A stretch of DNA of 64,000 nt from Saccharobesus litoralis (GCF_003063625.1 NZ_CP026604.1:4752065-4816064); one strand, 5' to 3'; positions 19,086 through 28,365 are shown, counted from the stretch's first letter. Notes: a model not told the origin generated them from the sequence alone. Translations and numbers: made by a program.

Positions 19086-19195
19086 GATGTACCTTTTAAT
19101 ATTCATATCAATCCTGATATCATCGTTCGAAAATATTGTCGGCATGAACAGTTATTCACTAGATATTAAAAGGACAAACAAGGCATAGCAGGACT

Positions 19196-19684
19196 ATGAA
19201 GAAATCAACCTTACTAACTACAGCTCTATTATTTTTAGTTTCATGTGCTGGACACTATCAACCACCAACTCAAGGCAAAGTCGCTTACCTAGAATTACCT
19301 GTTAGCAAAGAAAACCTAGACTGGATAAAAGGATCTTCGGCTACAAAGATTCATTTTGGGATCGCAGGCGAAGATGGTTGCGCTAGATTGCACAATATTG
19401 TTGAGCCTACTAATAAAGATGATAAAAACGTCAGCATAATAATTCCAGCCAATAAACCTATTATTCTCAGATTTCTGACTTATGACACAGGCAATGGAAT
19501 AGGAAACTGTACTGTAAAAGGTGCATTCATAGCTAAAGAGGGCAATAAATATCAAGTACTTAAATTTGGTAATGAATATAAGTGTGGTCTAGGTTTAGTC
19601 GAAGTAAACAAGAATGGTAAAAAACACCCTGTTATCATGGACAAAGTTCAGCAAATGCCTTTTTTTAATTTCTGTAAAATATAA
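19196..19684 (+). CDS. putative lipoprotein, unknown function (cluster gene 3)
   Basis: The 162-residue protein has a lipoprotein signal (lipobox VSCA near residues 15-18). The mature domain is beta-rich, with cysteines in EDGCARLHN, GIGNCTVKG, YKCGLGLV and FNFCKI that could form two disulfides in the periplasm. The terminator before it suggests its own promoter. Base composition and codon use (many AAA and AAT codons) are more AT-rich than in the flanking housekeeping genes. Family not recognised. Confidence 0.65.
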   Translation: MKKSTLLTTALLFLVSCAGHYQPPTQGKVAYLELPVSKENLDWIKGSSATKIHFGIAGEDGCARLHNIVEPTNKDDKNVSIIIPANKPIILRFLTYDTGNGIGNCTVKGAFIAKEGNKYQVLKFGNEYKCGLGLVEVNKNGKKHPVIMDKVQQMPFFNFCKI

Positions 19685-19815
19685 CCCGCTAAATTCGGCA
19701 GCCCTAGGGCAGAAATATAAATGCCCTTACAACTTAAAAATTGAACTCTCCCGCTTGTTTTAACTTTAGATAGAGGTCGTCAAAATTAGTCATCGACAAC
19801 CTCGTTGACTACAAA

Positions 19816-21708
19816 CTAAGCCAACTCGACCTGATTACCTTTAGTTTCAAGCCAGTCTTTGCGATCGCCTGAACGCTTTTTAGCCAGTAGCATATCCATG
19901 AGTTCATTAGTGGCTGACTCTTCATCAATAGTCAATTGCACTAATCGTCGAGTATTAGGGTCCATGGTAGTTTCACGCAATTGCATCGGGTTCATTTCAC
20001 CCAAGCCTTTAAAGCGCTGTACGTTGACCTTACCGCGTTTTTTCTCGGCTTCTATCCTATCTAAAATACCTTGCTTTTCATCTTCATCAAGCGCGTAAAA
20101 AACTTCTTTACCCACATCAATGCGATATAAGGGCGGCATAGCAACAAACACATGGCCTTGCTCGACCAAAGTGCGGAAATGGCGCATAAATAAAGCGCAT
20201 AACAAGGTAGCTATGTGCAATCCATCTGAGTCAGCATCGGCAAGAATACAAACCTTGCCATAACGCAATTGAGATAAATCAGATGAATCAGGATCAATCC
20301 CTAACGCAACAGAAATATCATGAATTTCTTGTGAGGATAAAATTTGCCCAGAGTCTACTTCCCATGTATTAAGAATTTTACCACGCAATGGCATTACCGC
20401 TTGAAATTCACGATCACGTGCCTGCTTGGCCGAACCACCGGCTGAGTCACCTTCCACCAAGAAAAGCTCTCCTTGGGCGGGATCTTGCGAGGTACAATCC
20501 GTTAATTTACCCGGTAAAGCAGGCCCTTGGGTAACTTTTTTACGAACCACTTTTTTCGCCGCGCGCATACGTTTTTGCGCGTTGCTAATAAACATTTCCA
20601 CTAGCTGTTCAGCGATTTCGGTGTGTTCATTAAGCCATAAACTAAATGCATCTTTCACCACACCAGACACAAATGCTGAGCATTGGCGCGACGATAAGCG
20701 CTCTTTAGTTTGACCGGCAAATTGTGGATCTTGCATTTTAACTGACAAAATATACGCGCAGCGATCCCAAACATCGTCTGGAGTTAATTTAACCCCGCGC
20801 GGTATTAAATTACGAAATTCGCAAAACTCGCGCGCAGCGTCGAGTAAACCTTGGCGTAAACCGTTAACATGCGTACCCCCTTGAGCGGTGGGAATAAGGT
20901 TAACATAGCTCTCCGCTAACACTTCGCCACCTTCGGGTAACCAAGTTACTGCCCACTCTGCGCCCTCGGTTTGGCTAGCCAACTTTCCAACAAACGGAGC
21001 AACTGGTAACGACTCATAACCTTTTACGGCTTCAACTAGGTAATCGTTTAAACCATCTTCATAAAACCATTTATGCGTTTCGTTTGCTATTTTATTATGA
21101 AACTCAATGGTTAAACCAGGGCACAGTACCGCTTTAGCTTTAAGGTTATGAATTAAACGCGTAACTGAAAACTTAGCACTATCAAAATAACTCGCGTCTG
21201 GCCAAAAATGCACACGCGTACCCGTGTTACGCTTGCCACAGGTGCCAGTAACGGTTAAGTCTTCTACTTTATCACCATGCTCAAATGCCATTTCAAATAC
21301 TTGAGCATTACGGCGCACGCTAATTTCAACCCGCTTTGACAAGGCATTTACAACTGAAATACCCACACCATGCAAACCACCAGAGAATTGATAGTTTTTA
21401 TTAGAAAACTTACCACCGGCATGGAGCTTAGTTAAAATAAGTTCAACCCCGGGTATACCCTCTTCTGGGTGAATATCGGTTGGCATACCGCGACCATCAT
21501 CGATCACTTCTAACGAATTATCTTGATGCAAAATTACTTTAACGCTAGAGGCATGCCCAGCCATTGCCTCATCCACCGAGTTATCAATAACCTCTTGCCC
21601 TAAATGATTTGGCCGAGTGGTATCGGTATACATTCCGGGTCGGCGTTTAACCGGCTCTAGGCCGTTAAGAACTTCAATCGCTTCAGCGTTATAATTTTGG
21701 TCTGTCAT
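19816..21708 (-). CDS. parE: DNA topoisomerase IV subunit B
   Basis: The 630-residue ATPase subunit of topoisomerase IV, which with ParC unlinks daughter chromosomes. GHKL ATP-site motifs are VIDNSVDEAMAGHAS (about residues 40), DDGRGMPTDIHPEEG (about 70) and GGLHGVGISVVNALS (about 110). The TOPRIM domain has EGDSAGGSAKQARDR (about 420) and the metal-binding DADSDGLHI (about 495). At 630 residues it is ParE-sized, not GyrB-sized (about 800). It heads the chain yqiA-cpdA-DUF1249-nudF on the same strand, the conserved gammaproteobacterial parE neighbourhood. Confidence 0.97.
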   Translation of the reverse strand: MTDQNYNAEAIEVLNGLEPVKRRPGMYTDTTRPNHLGQEVIDNSVDEAMAGHASSVKVILHQDNSLEVIDDGRGMPTDIHPEEGIPGVELILTKLHAGGKFSNKNYQFSGGLHGVGISVVNALSKRVEISVRRNAQVFEMAFEHGDKVEDLTVTGTCGKRNTGTRVHFWPDASYFDSAKFSVTRLIHNLKAKAVLCPGLTIEFHNKIANETHKWFYEDGLNDYLVEAVKGYESLPVAPFVGKLASQTEGAEWAVTWLPEGGEVLAESYVNLIPTAQGGTHVNGLRQGLLDAAREFCEFRNLIPRGVKLTPDDVWDRCAYILSVKMQDPQFAGQTKERLSSRQCSAFVSGVVKDAFSLWLNEHTEIAEQLVEMFISNAQKRMRAAKKVVRKKVTQGPALPGKLTDCTSQDPAQGELFLVEGDSAGGSAKQARDREFQAVMPLRGKILNTWEVDSGQILSSQEIHDISVALGIDPDSSDLSQLRYGKVCILADADSDGLHIATLLCALFMRHFRTLVEQGHVFVAMPPLYRIDVGKEVFYALDEDEKQGILDRIEAEKKRGKVNVQRFKGLGEMNPMQLRETTMDPNTRRLVQLTIDEESATNELMDMLLAKKRSGDRKDWLETKGNQVELA

Positions 21709-21802
21709 GGTTTTTCTAGCTTGTTTTCGATTTTGTTTTTTTGAGCCAATATCTTTTATAAGATTGACCTTGTGGTGGCTAATAAAACGTTAATTTACGG
21801 TG

Positions 21803-22390
21803 TTAATCAAGTCTTGCTTGAAAAAATTCAACGATCTGCGGCAAAAATCGTTCGTAACCTTGAAAAGCATGGTCGCCTCCTTCCTCGATTGTCATTTGAC
21901 AACCTTGGTATTTATCAACGGCTTCGCGGTAATTTAGCGTTTCATCTTCTGTTTGCAGCAACAGCCATAATGGTAATTGACTGGGTGTAGGCACATCAAA
22001 ATACTTCAAGTGCTCATTAAAATTAGGCGTTACTTCAAATTCATCACCTGTGTAAGGATGCTTGTGCCAACCTAAATAATCTTGTAATAGCACATAAGGG
22101 TATGCCGCAGGGTTAATTAATACACCTGGTATAGCCAGTTGTTGGCTTACCCAAGTAGCCAAATAACCGCCTAACGAACTGCCAACCACACCAATTAAAC
22201 TCGAACCATAATGCTCTAACAACTGCTGTAATACATCGGCCGTTTGCTCCGGATGATTGGGCAATTGTGGAATTAAAATATCCAGCTCTGGGTGATGTAT
22301 CTCGATATGCTCTTTGGTTAACTGCGCTTTAACCGACTTAGGCGAGCTCAAAAAGCCGTGGAGGTAGAGAATATTTTTTGTCATAACCAA
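21803..22390 (-). CDS. yqiA: YqiA-type alpha/beta-hydrolase esterase
   Basis: The 195-residue protein is a small alpha/beta hydrolase. The oxyanion segment YLHGFLSSPKSVKA is near residue 9, the nucleophile elbow GSSLGGYLATW near 70 (catalytic Ser), the acid in LLQTEDETLNY near 150 and the histidine in EEGGDHAFQGYERF near 175. YqiA hydrolyses short acyl esters in vitro; its physiological substrate is not settled. The start codon overlaps the end of cpdA by 10 bp, so the two are translated from one message. Confidence 0.92.
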   Translation of the reverse strand: MVMTKNILYLHGFLSSPKSVKAQLTKEHIEIHHPELDILIPQLPNHPEQTADVLQQLLEHYGSSLIGVVGSSLGGYLATWVSQQLAIPGVLINPAAYPYVLLQDYLGWHKHPYTGDEFEVTPNFNEHLKYFDVPTPSQLPLWLLLQTEDETLNYREAVDKYQGCQMTIEEGGDHAFQGYERFLPQIVEFFQARLD

Positions 22391-23142
22391 ATTGTTTCTC
22401 TTTGTATATCACCATTATCTTGCAAGCGAATAATATTGTACCCCCCTGTTGTATTACCTGTCGCAAACTCACTAACCTGATGGATAAACTCCACACTCGT
22501 CGCGGGACAAGCATAAACCGGTTTGCCCAAAAACAGATAACCGACCGCGCTATGCACATGGCCATGAATTAAACCTTTAACCTGAGGTTTAGTAACCCAC
22601 TGATTAAAAGCCTCATCATATTCAGTAATGTACTTATCAATAAAGCTATTAAATGGTTTAACATGATGATGAAGTGCCAACAACACATGAGGCTGGGTTA
22701 TATCGGGTAAGCTTGCCAAATATTCAGCGCTTAACAACCCTTCGGTACAGCCTTGTTTGGTCGAATCTAACAATAAAATTTGCCAATTAGCATAAGTTAA
22801 TAATTGACCGTGAGGTGAATTAAAATTAACAAAAGGCTCATCACATAAATAATCCGCCGCCAACTTTTTATCATCATGATTACCGGGCAGCCAATAAATC
22901 GGCAGTTGCCAATGAAAAGAACGCACTAAATCCGCTAATAATTGATAAGTAGCGGCGTCTTCAGTTTGGGCTAAATCCCCCGTTAGCAGCACAAAATCAA
23001 GCTCTGATTGCTTTTGTGCCACATCAGCTAAGGCTCTGGCTAAATTGTCGTAAGGATTAGCCAATTCATGACAACGACTTTTATCATGATATAAATGGCA
23101 GTCAGATAATTGAGCAAAACACACAACAGCAGGGTTTAACAT
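22381..23142 (-). CDS. cpdA: 3',5'-cyclic AMP phosphodiesterase
   Basis: The 253-residue calcineurin-like metallophosphoesterase degrades cAMP and so tunes CRP-dependent regulation. All five metal motifs are present: QLSDCHLY (about residue 12), LTGDLAQ (about 53), PGNHDD (about 85), LALHHHVKPF (about 150) and IHGHVHSAVG (about 190). Length and the position between yqiA and the DUF1249 gene match CpdA. Clear ATG start; the 10-bp overlap with yqiA indicates coupled translation. Confidence 0.94.
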   Translation of the reverse strand: MLNPAVVCFAQLSDCHLYHDKSRCHELANPYDNLARALADVAQKQSELDFVLLTGDLAQTEDAATYQLLADLVRSFHWQLPIYWLPGNHDDKKLAADYLCDEPFVNFNSPHGQLLTYANWQILLLDSTKQGCTEGLLSAEYLASLPDITQPHVLLALHHHVKPFNSFIDKYITEYDEAFNQWVTKPQVKGLIHGHVHSAVGYLFLGKPVYACPATSVEFIHQVSEFATGNTTGGYNIIRLQDNGDIQRETIWL

Positions 23143-23220
23143 AGTATTGACTCAGGTAGATTGGTTTCGGTCACAAGAATATAAGTTACAGAGAGTATAG
23201 AAACCAACCCAATTGCGTTT

Positions 23221-23673
23221 TTATTGGGTGGGATATTCAACCGAGCTTGGTTCAGCTAAACCAAACTGCAAACTAAATTTAAGCCAATCAAACAGAAAAA
23301 GATTGTTTTGGGTTTTCTCATCTTTTTGCATCATGCGCTTATTAGGATATTCATAGCTTTGCTGAATACGCCCCATATTTTTGTTTTTAACCACTTCGGC
23401 TAAACGCGCGTCGTGGTATACCCTCACCTCTAATTGCGGTTGCAATATTGCTGGTAAGCTGGCTGATAGCTGACGCATTTCAATAACATTAGTGTACTTT
23501 GAACACTCAATAATTTTGATTTGGTACAACTGCTGTTGATTTGTTTCAAACCGCACAACATGATGCAACCGTTGCCAGTTGCTCACCAGTTTGTCCAACA
23601 TAAAGTAATTTTGTTCGTGCAAATTACCCAATTGGACTAAGTCAGGGACGTAGCGGTTACTAAAAGCCTGCAA
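23221..23673 (-). CDS. yqiB: DUF1249 protein (YqiB family)
   Basis: The 150-residue protein matches YqiB: RYVPDL at the N terminus, IIECSKYTNVIEM in the middle, VRVYHDARLAEV near 88 and YEYPNKRMMQKDEKTQNNLFLFDWL near the C terminus. The family is cytoplasmic with no settled function. Translation most likely starts at TTG, because this codon lies one base after the nudF stop and has GGAG five bases upstream, while the next in-frame Met is 24 residues in. This tight spacing argues for coupling to nudF. Confidence 0.88.
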   Translation of the reverse strand: MQAFSNRYVPDLVQLGNLHEQNYFMLDKLVSNWQRLHHVVRFETNQQQLYQIKIIECSKYTNVIEMRQLSASLPAILQPQLEVRVYHDARLAEVVKNKNMGRIQQSYEYPNKRMMQKDEKTQNNLFLFDWLKFSLQFGLAEPSSVEYPTQ

Positions 23674-23674
23674 A

Positions 23675-24310
23675 TTATCTCCAAGCGTTTTTCAATTTAT
23701 CTAAATTCAACTCTAACCATTGCAATGCAATAATTGTGGCGGCGTTCTCAATAACACCATCGTTCATATATTGTAGCGCTTGTTGACGAGAAACAACATG
23801 TACCTTTATGTCTTCATCTTCATAATCTAAACCGCAAATGTCACCCGCCTTGCTTGAATCCACCTGCCCCGCGTATAAGTACAAGCGCTCTGACGTACCA
23901 CCAGCGCTAGATAAATAATTCACCATGGGCATTAAATTGCGCAATTTTAGGCCTGCTTCTTCTTCCGTTTCGCGATGGGCTACCTCTTCATTTTGCTCAC
24001 CAGGCTCTACCATTCCACCCACCAGTTCGAGCATCCAAGGTTTATCACTGTTGGCAATACAGCCAATGCGAATTTGTTCTAACATAACAATTTGATCACG
24101 CTCTATGTCATACGGCAACACAATGACCGCATTACCACGTTCAAACAATTCGCGTTTAACTGAACCTGACCAACCACCCGCAAATAATTTATGACGAAAG
24201 GTCAGCGTATTAACGTTAAAAAATCCGTTGTAGTTTGTGGTTTTATCTTCAATAACCAAATCGTCATGGCCAAATGTCAATGGGGCCACTATTTTATCCT
24301 TTTCAGACAT
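23675..24310 (-). CDS. nudF: ADP-ribose pyrophosphatase (Nudix)
   Basis: The 211-residue Nudix hydrolase splits ADP-ribose into AMP and ribose 5-phosphate. The Nudix box runs from GGMVEPGEQ through EVAHRETEEEAGL (about residues 95-117), with the metal-binding REXXEE core intact. The N-terminal strand region and GGTSERLYLYAGQVD fit the ADP-ribose-specific subgroup. It is divergent from tolC; the 107 bp between them hold both promoters. The run nudF-DUF1249-cpdA-yqiA-parE is on one strand with small gaps or overlaps. Confidence 0.95.
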   Translation of the reverse strand: MSEKDKIVAPLTFGHDDLVIEDKTTNYNGFFNVNTLTFRHKLFAGGWSGSVKRELFERGNAVIVLPYDIERDQIVMLEQIRIGCIANSDKPWMLELVGGMVEPGEQNEEVAHRETEEEAGLKLRNLMPMVNYLSSAGGTSERLYLYAGQVDSSKAGDICGLDYEDEDIKVHVVSRQQALQYMNDGVIENAATIIALQWLELNLDKLKNAWR

Positions 24311-24417
24311 AAAACTTTCCGTTTAAACTCTTTGCTTGTTAATTTACCCTATTTCGCTATTAAGCCGAACTGATTTAGCTAAAATCGGCCAACATTACCG
24401 CATCAGGACAGATAAAA

Positions 24418-25710
24418 ATGAAAAAGGCCTTGTTATCCGCCATCGCGATTGCCCTAACTGGCATGTCAACACAAATGAATGCCGCCAGCTTAATTGATAT
24501 ATACAATCAAGCCGTGGAGAATGACCCGTTAATTCAAGAAGCCAAGGCTAATTATCAATCCACTGTTCAAGATCTCGATATATCTCGCGGAACCTTATTA
24601 CCGACAATTGACGCCACCATAAGTTATGGGGACGATAAGCGTCGTGACGTTAAATCAACGTCCGCATTAGTTTCACTTCAACAAGAGATCTATAAACATG
24701 ATTCTTGGTTGAGCTTATCGCAAACCGAAAAATCCATAAAGCAAGCTGAACTTGTTTATCAAGCTGAAGAACAAGGCTTGATTATTCGCACGGTTGAGGC
24801 TTACCTAAATATTCTAAAAGCCAAAGATGATTTAGAATTTATTAAAGCAGAAAAACAAGCGATTGAGCGTCAGCTAGAACAAACCAAACAACGCTTTGCC
24901 GTTGGCTTAACTGCCATCACTGATGTTCATGAAGCACAAGCGCAATTTGATAATGCAATTGCTCAGGAAATATCGGCAGAAAATAATGTTGAATTTGCCG
25001 CAGAAAATTTGCGGGCAATTACAGGTGTTTATACACTAGACATTGCCTCATTAAACACCGAGCAATTTAGTACGTCTTCTCCAAATCCTGCAACGTCAGC
25101 CGGTTGGATTAAACGCGCAGAACAAGCGAGCAAAAACCTACTAGCGCAAAAAATAGCCAAAGATATAGCACAGAAAAATATAGATATTGCTAACGCTGGC
25201 CACCTACCATCAGCAAGCTTTAATGCCGACTATGGAAAAACCGAGAACGAATTTGGCGCAGCAACAGAGGAATACACAGGTGCTAGTTGGGGTGTTAGAG
25301 TTTCGGTACCTTTATATTCGGGAGGAAAAACGTCTGCTAGTGTTCGTAAAGCCCGCCATGCTTATGTTGCGGCATCACAACGCTTAGAATTAAGCTATCG
25401 CACCACCCAACGTGATGTTCGAAACTCGTTTAATAATGTAAAAGCATCAATCTCGCGCATTAAAGCCTTGCAACAAACAGTTGTGTCTGCAGAAAGTGCG
25501 TTAAAAGCAACCGAAGCTGGTTTTGAAGTCGGTACGCGTACCATAGTCGATGTATTAAATAGCACCCGTAACGTGTTTGATGCCAAGCGTAACTTATCTA
25601 ACGCTCGCTATAACTATATTTTAGCCATGTTAGCTCTGAAACAAGCCGCTGGCACGTTAGAAAAAGCCGACGTTATCGATTTAAATCGAGGTTTAAGTCA
25701 CAACAGCTAA
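24418..25710 (+). CDS. tolC: outer membrane channel protein TolC
   Basis: The 430-residue protein is a trimeric outer-membrane efflux channel. A signal peptide (about residues 1-22, ending MNA-ASL) precedes two OEP repeats made of long alternating helices: SLIDIYNQAVENDPLIQEAKANY at the start of the mature protein and RVSVPLYSGGKTSASVRKARH in the second half. It is about 60 residues shorter than E. coli TolC, mainly at the C terminus, like other Alteromonadales copies. It exports drugs and proteins with inner-membrane pumps that are not encoded here. The DUF1330 gene follows at 36 bp. Confidence 0.95.
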   Translation: MKKALLSAIAIALTGMSTQMNAASLIDIYNQAVENDPLIQEAKANYQSTVQDLDISRGTLLPTIDATISYGDDKRRDVKSTSALVSLQQEIYKHDSWLSLSQTEKSIKQAELVYQAEEQGLIIRTVEAYLNILKAKDDLEFIKAEKQAIERQLEQTKQRFAVGLTAITDVHEAQAQFDNAIAQEISAENNVEFAAENLRAITGVYTLDIASLNTEQFSTSSPNPATSAGWIKRAEQASKNLLAQKIAKDIAQKNIDIANAGHLPSASFNADYGKTENEFGAATEEYTGASWGVRVSVPLYSGGKTSASVRKARHAYVAASQRLELSYRTTQRDVRNSFNNVKASISRIKALQQTVVSAESALKATEAGFEVGTRTIVDVLNSTRNVFDAKRNLSNARYNYILAMLALKQAAGTLEKADVIDLNRGLSHNS

Positions 25711-25745
25711 TCAATCTGAGCAATTAAAAGGAAGCAATACTGACA

Positions 25746-26033
25746 ATGAGTAAAGGCTATTGGATCGTCAGAGCGGATGTTACTGACATGGAAAAATTTA
25801 AACAATATATCGCTAAAACGCCAGCGGCTTTGGCTAAATTCGGTGGCAACTTTTTAGCTCGTGCTGGCACACATGAAGTGGTTGAAGGCAGCACGCGCAG
25901 CCGTAACAGCTTAATTGAATTTCCTTCATACCAAGCGGCGCTAGAGTGTTGGCAATCAGACGATTATCAGCAAGCCCGCGCGCTGAGGTTAGGCGGAGCA
26001 CAACTGGATATTGTAATTATTGAAGGCTGCTAG
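25746..26033 (+). CDS. DUF1330 family protein
   Basis: The 95-residue protein is a small ferredoxin-like dimeric alpha/beta-barrel domain of the DUF1330 family: GYWIVRADVTDMEKFKQY at the start, FGGNFLARAGTHEVVEG in the middle and IEFPSYQAALECWQSDDYQ with ARALR near the end. Members are cytoplasmic and structurally resemble antibiotic-monooxygenase-like proteins; no function is established. It is 36 bp after tolC and before a terminator, so it is probably the second gene of a tolC operon. Confidence 0.88.
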   Translation: MSKGYWIVRADVTDMEKFKQYIAKTPAALAKFGGNFLARAGTHEVVEGSTRSRNSLIEFPSYQAALECWQSDDYQQARALRLGGAQLDIVIIEGC

Positions 26034-26079
26034 TTTAACCTAGAGCGCTACACTCATATCACCTGTTACCTATCATTTT

Positions 26080-26103
26080 AGCCAGCACTTGCTGGCTTTT
26101 TTA
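26080..26103 (+). terminator. rho-independent terminator of the tolC-DUF1330 unit
   Basis: AGCCAGC-ACTT-GCTGGCT forms a 7-bp GC-rich stem with a four-base loop followed by a run of six T residues. A textbook terminator 46 bases after the DUF1330 stop. Confidence 0.9.
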
Positions 26104-26231
26104 TTGACTGAGTTTATTCAAGATTGGGCTTGCAAGCCCAATGTGAAACTGTGTTAGAAAGTAGCAAAGATTGCTATAAATTTACTCTTGAGTGGGTATA
26201 CTGGTATACAGATAAACACGGAGCAGCCAAC

Positions 26232-26666
26232 ATGAAAAAATTAACCCTAAAAACCACTTTAATTGCCGCCAGTTTGAGCTTGACTGTTTTATCGAATGCG
26301 CATGCGGCAGAGCAAGAAGCATCTTGGTGGGATAAAACCAAAGCTTTCTTTTCTGAAACCTTTAACTCAGCTGACGAAGCAACCAAAGATGAGCGCGCAC
26401 AAATCAGCGAAAAGTCAAAAGAAGTTTATAAAAACATCAAAGACGAAGGCGGCGAATTACTTGAAGCCGGAAAAGAAAAATCCAAACAAGCTTGGGAAAA
26501 AAGCAAAGAGAAATCAAAAGAAGCTTGGAGCGACTTAAAAGAAAACTCCAAACCCGTTATTGATGACGCCAGCAAAAAAGCCAAAGACGTTGGCAATGAC
26601 CTACTCGACGGTGCGTCAAACTTATTTGAAAAAAGCAAAAAAGCGGTTGAGGAATCAACCAAGTAA
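26232..26666 (+). CDS. secreted Lys/Glu-rich helical repeat protein (LEA-like)
   Basis: The 144-residue protein has a signal peptide (MKKLTLKTTLIAASLSLT to about AHA-AEQ) and a mature part that is almost entirely charged amphipathic helix, with repeated EKSKEAW/KSKQAWEKSK units of about 11 residues from about 70 to 100. Such repeats resemble late-embryogenesis-abundant or YtxH-like proteins, which coat membranes or protect proteins in stress; that role is inference. The ATG at 26232 has GGAG nine bases upstream and gives a proper signal peptide; an upstream ATG would add 36 unlikely residues. GGTATACT/GGTATACA repeats lie 20-40 bp upstream. Confidence 0.7.
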   Translation: MKKLTLKTTLIAASLSLTVLSNAHAAEQEASWWDKTKAFFSETFNSADEATKDERAQISEKSKEVYKNIKDEGGELLEAGKEKSKQAWEKSKEKSKEAWSDLKENSKPVIDDASKKAKDVGNDLLDGASNLFEKSKKAVEESTK

Positions 26667-26710
26667 ATATCTAAACTTGGGCTTAGAAAGCGGTTTCTGT
26701 TGCAGGTAAA

Positions 26711-26750
26711 GTCTATTTGATAGGTTAAGCCTGCGATATGATCGTGTTGC
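26711..26750. repeat. GTCTATTTGATAGG repeat, partial copy A
   Basis: This stretch reads GTCTATTTGATAGG followed by TTAAGCCTGCGATATGATCG. It matches the first 40 bases of the full-length copies at 30991 and 44034 with several changes, then diverges. Confidence 0.7.
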
Positions 26751-26821
26751 TGCGGGCATTGGTTTTTGTAGAGTGCCTCGCACGAAGTGAGCTGCACCAT
26801 ATATGTCTTACCTAATGCTCA

Positions 26822-26880
26822 AACATCGTAATGTCTATTTAATAGGTTTATACCTGTAACAGGGTCTAAATCTTTTTATG
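26822..26880. repeat. GTCTATTTGATAGG repeat, partial copy B
   Basis: The segment shares AACATCGTAATGTCTATTT with the left flank and start of copy C, then GGTTTATACCTGTAACAGGG and a short CTTTTTATG end. It appears to be a copy with the central GCGATTCGCTGCGCTC part deleted. Confidence 0.65.
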
Positions 26881-27031
26881 AACGTTGTGTGCTTAAAGCA
26901 ATCTTTTATTGTGGGCGTGCATTTACCTGCACCATCATATTTGAGTTAAATTGGATATTAATGCCTGCATTTTCGGCTGGTTTAGAGCACCAGCAAGTAA
27001 ACTTTCCGACTGTATGCGATTATTAACACTT

Positions 27032-27955
27032 TTACAGAGGGCTATTAAAAATATCGCTCAACTCATGCTCTTTAATATTCCAGCGAGCTGCTTCACCCAA
27101 CTCATTTTGAAGCTCGGTAAATATATGGGCTGTTCTTGGGCTAATAAAAGGACTCTTTTTAGAAATAGGTTGATTAGATTTAATCGGTTCCTTTCTAAAC
27201 TCATATCCCCGGTTTGCAATGGCGGCAAGACTTAATGAGATATTCGTATTTTTGATTTTATGCCATATTTCTCTTTGCGATTCTACAGGCATCCTTTCGC
27301 CAAGGGTAATGGACTTTATCGCAGCTGAGGGAACGTCCAATACATAAACGGGAAAACCATTATATTCACCAACTTCCTTACAATCAGATAGATTTCTAAC
27401 GATTCTACATTCTTTTTCATATTCCCAGTCCTTGGGTTTTACACAAAGTTCGGCTATCGGAATTGGTGGCTCACCACTTAGGTAAGAACTGATGTCCTTC
27501 TTAGGTCTATTCTCTCGATAATCTATATCAATTAGACCCATGAAGAATTCATGCTTTTCATCAAACTCTATAACGGCTCCGGAGTACTCACCAGCATAGT
27601 GAGACCACATTAATAGAGACGACTCATTTTTAGATAAACACAAAATGCCAAAGGATTGATTCAACTCGCTTAAAATTTTTCTAGAATTTACGTCATTACA
27701 ATGGTCAGACTCAAAGTCAACGGCTAATTCACCAACACTCGGCTGCCTTCTTGGTGCAATGGGATCAAAGCTGATAGATATATCTTTAGGTTCGAAATCT
27801 TCTGGTACATGTAGTTCAGGTACCATCTCAAAAGGATCGTTAAATGCCCCTGGCTGAGTAAACCTGACCGTTCCGTCTAAAACTCTAAGCGCATTTTCGG
27901 TTGTCAAATATTTATACAGAGACACAGTCTGTCCTTGAATGTTAACCTTTAGCAT
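27032..27955 (-). CDS. DUF2971 domain protein
   Basis: The 307-residue protein matches DUF2971: YKYLTTENALRVLDGTVRFTQPGAFNDPFE at residues about 14-43, CLSKNESSLLMWSHYAGEYSGAVIEFD near 120-146, and KPKDWEYEKECRIVRNL near 195. The family is scattered across bacteria, often in accessory regions, and its biochemical role is unknown. The gene is AT-rich, stands alone, and lies beside a broken toxin-antitoxin locus and an IS, which suggests it came in by transfer. The ATG at 27955 is clear. No membrane segment or export signal is seen. Confidence 0.82.
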   Translation of the reverse strand: MLKVNIQGQTVSLYKYLTTENALRVLDGTVRFTQPGAFNDPFEMVPELHVPEDFEPKDISISFDPIAPRRQPSVGELAVDFESDHCNDVNSRKILSELNQSFGILCLSKNESSLLMWSHYAGEYSGAVIEFDEKHEFFMGLIDIDYRENRPKKDISSYLSGEPPIPIAELCVKPKDWEYEKECRIVRNLSDCKEVGEYNGFPVYVLDVPSAAIKSITLGERMPVESQREIWHKIKNTNISLSLAAIANRGYEFRKEPIKSNQPISKKSPFISPRTAHIFTELQNELGEAARWNIKEHELSDIFNSPL

Positions 27956-28365
27956 TTATACGGCATGCTATTTGTGACGTATAAATACCCTATTGGACTA
28001 AGCTGATGGCCACGCCTAATCCGTTTATTTGATATCATTAATGCTAAAGGAAATTGCATTTTGAAGGAAGTCGTTTTTGTAACAAACAATTTAAGTTTAG
28101 TCCTAAATCACCGACCCTGTCTATACTCGCTTCACGTTTCTAATATGGTCTTTTAGTTGTTAGAAATCTTGTATTCTTGCGAGCCTGTACGCCATTGTCA
28201 TCTAACCTTCGCTGGCGGTGGTTAAATCCGCGTAATCGGATATTTCGGTGTTATTCGAATGAATTCGAACCTACAAAGGGACATTACATTGTAGTGAACA
28301 CGCGATAGCACCGCCAAATGACCAAGCTGTTGCGAATCACGCCCCACTCTCTTGTTAACTGGCTG
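27956..28365. other. non-coding region with attC-like inverted repeats
   Basis: No open frame is credible here. On the minus strand GTCTAAC (28371-28365), which contains the antitoxin stop codon, is matched by GTTAGAT (28206-28200). Between them the arms TGGCGGTG and CACCGCCA form an 8-bp inverted repeat, and TTCGAA occurs twice around TGAA. This layout recalls an integron attC site but is longer (172 bp) and less symmetrical than usual. Confidence 0.35.

Larger units (their letters stand above)
26667..27031. other. intergenic stretch with two degenerate repeat copies
   Basis: This gap between the LEA-like gene and the DUF2971 gene has no credible open frame. It holds two partial copies of the GTCTATTTGATAGG repeat (listed separately) and otherwise featureless AT-rich DNA. 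Confidence 0.5.

Noticed and set aside
26124-26231. Upstream extension of the LEA-like gene by 36 residues
   Set aside because: The extension destroys the signal peptide and has no ribosome site, while the ATG at 26232 has both.
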